A stretch of 8,142 nt of DNA. It comes from an uncultured Saprospiraceae bacterium. Lineage in GTDB: Bacteria > Bacteroidota > Bacteroidia > Chitinophagales > Saprospiraceae. Positions within the stretch are counted from its first letter, which is position 1. Every line of letters begins with the position of its first letter. Of this stretch, positions 6,612 through 8,142 are shown in pieces. The notes beneath the pieces were generated by a model that searched no databases, had not been told where the DNA came from, and saw only the letters and a program-made list of their open reading frames with translations. The position numbers were made by a program, and so were the translations under genes. Where the stretch lies: positions 1 to 8,142 of the forward strand of contig CALHKJ010000038.1 of NCBI GenBank assembly GCA_938033975.1, written 5' to 3'.

Positions 6612-8141
6612 TTATTTTCTTTTCGGATGTACCAAGGTCATCTCATCAATCAAGTGTGTCGCACCAGCAAATTTATCTACGATAAAAAGTACAAACCTTG
6701 CATCCACCATGATGTTTCTGCAAATTGATTTGTCGTAGTTTATGTCACTCATGGTACCTTCCCAAACTCTATCAAAGTTAAGGCCTACTAGATTGCCATA
6801 AGCATCAATAGCAGGACTACCTGAGTTTCCTCCAGTGGTATGATTTGATCCTAAAAAGCAAACTGGCACTTTACCATTAGCATCAGCATACTGACCATAG
6901 TCTTTACTTTCGTATAACTCAATCAATTTTGGATGAACATCAAATTCATAATCACCAGGAACATACTTTTCTATTACACCATCTAGGTAAGTAACAGGGT
7001 TGTAGTAAACTCCATCTCTAGGTGCATAACCATTAACCTGACCATAGGTTACACGCATTGTAGAGTTTGCATCTGGATAGAATCTTTTCTCTGGGAAAGT
7101 TTCTATGATGGCTTGCATGTATTTTCTTTGGTGCTCATCCAATTGAGCTCTGTATTCATTGTATGGTTGATTGACCTTTTCATCAATCAGGCTGCTCCAA
7201 GAACTAGATAGCTTGTAAGCAGGATCCATTTTCAATTTTTTAATAGCTTCTGCTGGTTCGAGGGAAAGTAGAGCCATCATTTTGTCCTTGTTAGGAATAG
7301 ATGAATTTTTGTAGATGTCATTTGCTAAGATCTGAAAATCCTCAGCCTTCTTGTTTTTTAACTCGTCAGGAACATACATGCTGTTGACATTCTTGGCATA
7401 CATTTCAGTTAGAGCTGCGAAGACCTCTTTATCTATTTCTGGTCGGTAGTCTTTATAGAACCCTTCTAAATAACCGATAACTCTTTGAGCATAGGATTTA
7501 TAAGCGTCTTCTCCATTTGATTCATAACGACTTACCAATCTTCCAAGAATTGAAGTAACAGAAAGTAATTCTATATTTCTGCTCGCCACTTCACTGTAAT
7601 AATCTCTTGTAAAGGCATATGGCTCAATATCTTTATAGAGTTGATCCATTTGCGGAAGCAAAGACACATTAGCAGGTGTTGCTTTATTTTTCATTTTGAA
7701 CTCATCCTCAAATTTTTTCTTTTTGTCAATCGCATTAGTTTTTACCAAGCCTTGACTTTCGCCGATCCACTTTTTCCAATAGTTTGCAACTCGTGCAAAT
7801 TTTGAAGCATATTGGATTCTTACCTCTTCGTCTGCTCTCATTTTCTTATCTAAGATTGCCAAAGCAGTTTCTCTAATTTCGATTTTAGCAGGGTTGAGTG
7901 TTTCTACAATTTGTTCTACTGCAGATGCAGGTAGATATTGATTTGTTCTTCCAGGAAAACCAAATACCATTGTGAAGTCACCTTCTTCAACACCATCTAA
8001 TGAGATCGGCAAAAAGTGTTTTGGGTTATATGGTTTGTTATTTTCAGAATACTCAGCAGGTTCGTTGTTTGGTCCTGCATAGATTCTAAATAAAGCAAAG
8101 TCTCCTGTGTGTCTTGGCCACACCCAATTGTCTGTATCTGC
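6612..8141 (-). CDS. S46-family dipeptidyl-peptidase, DPP11-like (5' end cut by window)
   Basis: This is the C-terminal 509 residues of a serine exopeptidase that releases N-terminal dipeptides, normally in the periplasm. The frame is open through the right edge, and a GTG at 8121-8123 is an internal Val codon, not a start, because the upstream residues (ADTDNW) continue the conserved family block NWxWPRHTGDF. About 200 residues are missing relative to the usual 700-720, including the signal peptide and catalytic His. Asp14 of the fragment (GDFALFRIY, resembling the Asp strand of chymotrypsin-like proteases) is the likely catalytic Asp. Ser440 in TTGGNSGSPA is the nucleophile. The centre, about 80-390, is the helical S46 insert that caps the active site. 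Arg458, eighteen residues after the Ser (LNFDR), matches the Arg at position 673 of Porphyromonas gingivalis DPP11, which selects Asp/Glu at P1; DPP7 has Gly there. No sorting-type C-terminal domain is present. The hairpin downstream probably ends the transcript. Confidence 0.92.
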   Translation of the reverse strand, partial: ADTDNWVWPRHTGDFALFRIYAGPNNEPAEYSENNKPYNPKHFLPISLDGVEEGDFTMVFGFPGRTNQYLPASAVEQIVETLNPAKIEIRETALAILDKKMRADEEVRIQYASKFARVANYWKKWIGESQGLVKTNAIDKKKKFEDEFKMKNKATPANVSLLPQMDQLYKDIEPYAFTRDYYSEVASRNIELLSVTSILGRLVSRYESNGEDAYKSYAQRVIGYLEGFYKDYRPEIDKEVFAALTEMYAKNVNSMYVPDELKNKKAEDFQILANDIYKNSSIPNKDKMMALLSLEPAEAIKKLKMDPAYKLSSSWSSLIDEKVNQPYNEYRAQLDEHQRKYMQAIIETFPEKRFYPDANSTMRVTYGQVNGYAPRDGVYYNPVTYLDGVIEKYVPGDYEFDVHPKLIELYESKDYGQYADANGKVPVCFLGSNHTTGGNSGSPAIDAYGNLVGLNFDRVWEGTMSDINYDKSICRNIMVDARFVLFIVDKFAGATHLIDEMTLVHPKRK

Positions 8142-8142
8142 T

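Noticed and set aside
6612..8123. GTG at 8121-8123 as the start of a 503-residue protein
   Set aside because: The frame continues upstream to the window edge with conserved S46 residues (DNW before VWPRHTGDF), so the gene is cut by the window and the GTG is an internal Val codon.
1..8142. Search by eye for CRISPR repeats, tRNA/rRNA genes, insertion sequences, attachment sites and toxin-antitoxin pairs
   Set aside because: No spaced direct repeats, cloverleaf-like segments, transposase motifs or terminal inverted repeats were recognised, and coding genes fill almost the whole window.

Overview
The window is AT-rich chromosomal DNA that looks like a free-living member of the Bacteroidetes, most likely Cytophagales or a relative. 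The pointers are a DUF4175-type membrane/coiled-coil protein, a lipoprotein M1 aminopeptidase with a HEAT-like tail and an S46 dipeptidyl-peptidase, a combination familiar from that phylum. Starts are mostly in AT-rich context with weak or no Shine-Dalgarno sequences. Genus-level placement is an inference.

Layout from left to right. (1) Positions 1-2671, minus strand: the first 890 residues of a DUF4175-family protein whose C-terminus runs off the left edge. It has three membrane segments, a long extracytoplasmic-looking middle and a very long Glu/Lys/Met-rich coiled coil. (2) A 111-bp gap with a small inverted repeat. (3) Positions 2783-5380, minus strand: a complete M1-family zinc aminopeptidase with a lipoprotein-like signal peptide. 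(4) A 90-bp divergent intergenic region. (5) Positions 5471-6568, plus strand: a GT56-family glycosyltransferase related to WecF (Fuc4NAc transferase), standing alone among peptidase genes. (6) A 19-bp-stem hairpin at 6546-6590 between two convergent genes, best read as the terminator of the minus-strand peptidase. (7) Positions 6612-8141, minus strand: the C-terminal 509 residues of an S46 peptidase that carries the Arg typical of the Asp/Glu-specific DPP11 type. Its N-terminus lies beyond the right edge.

The two peptidases are probably both outside the cytoplasm and would be complementary: one removes single N-terminal residues, the other N-terminal dipeptides with Asp/Glu in second position. 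That fits peptide scavenging, but they are not in one operon. The M1 gene and the DUF4175 gene are co-directional and could be co-transcribed. No RNA gene, mobile element, CRISPR array or phage-like segment was seen. I found no strong evidence of a previously undescribed system. The least explained parts are the DUF4175 protein and the orphan GT56 enzyme.
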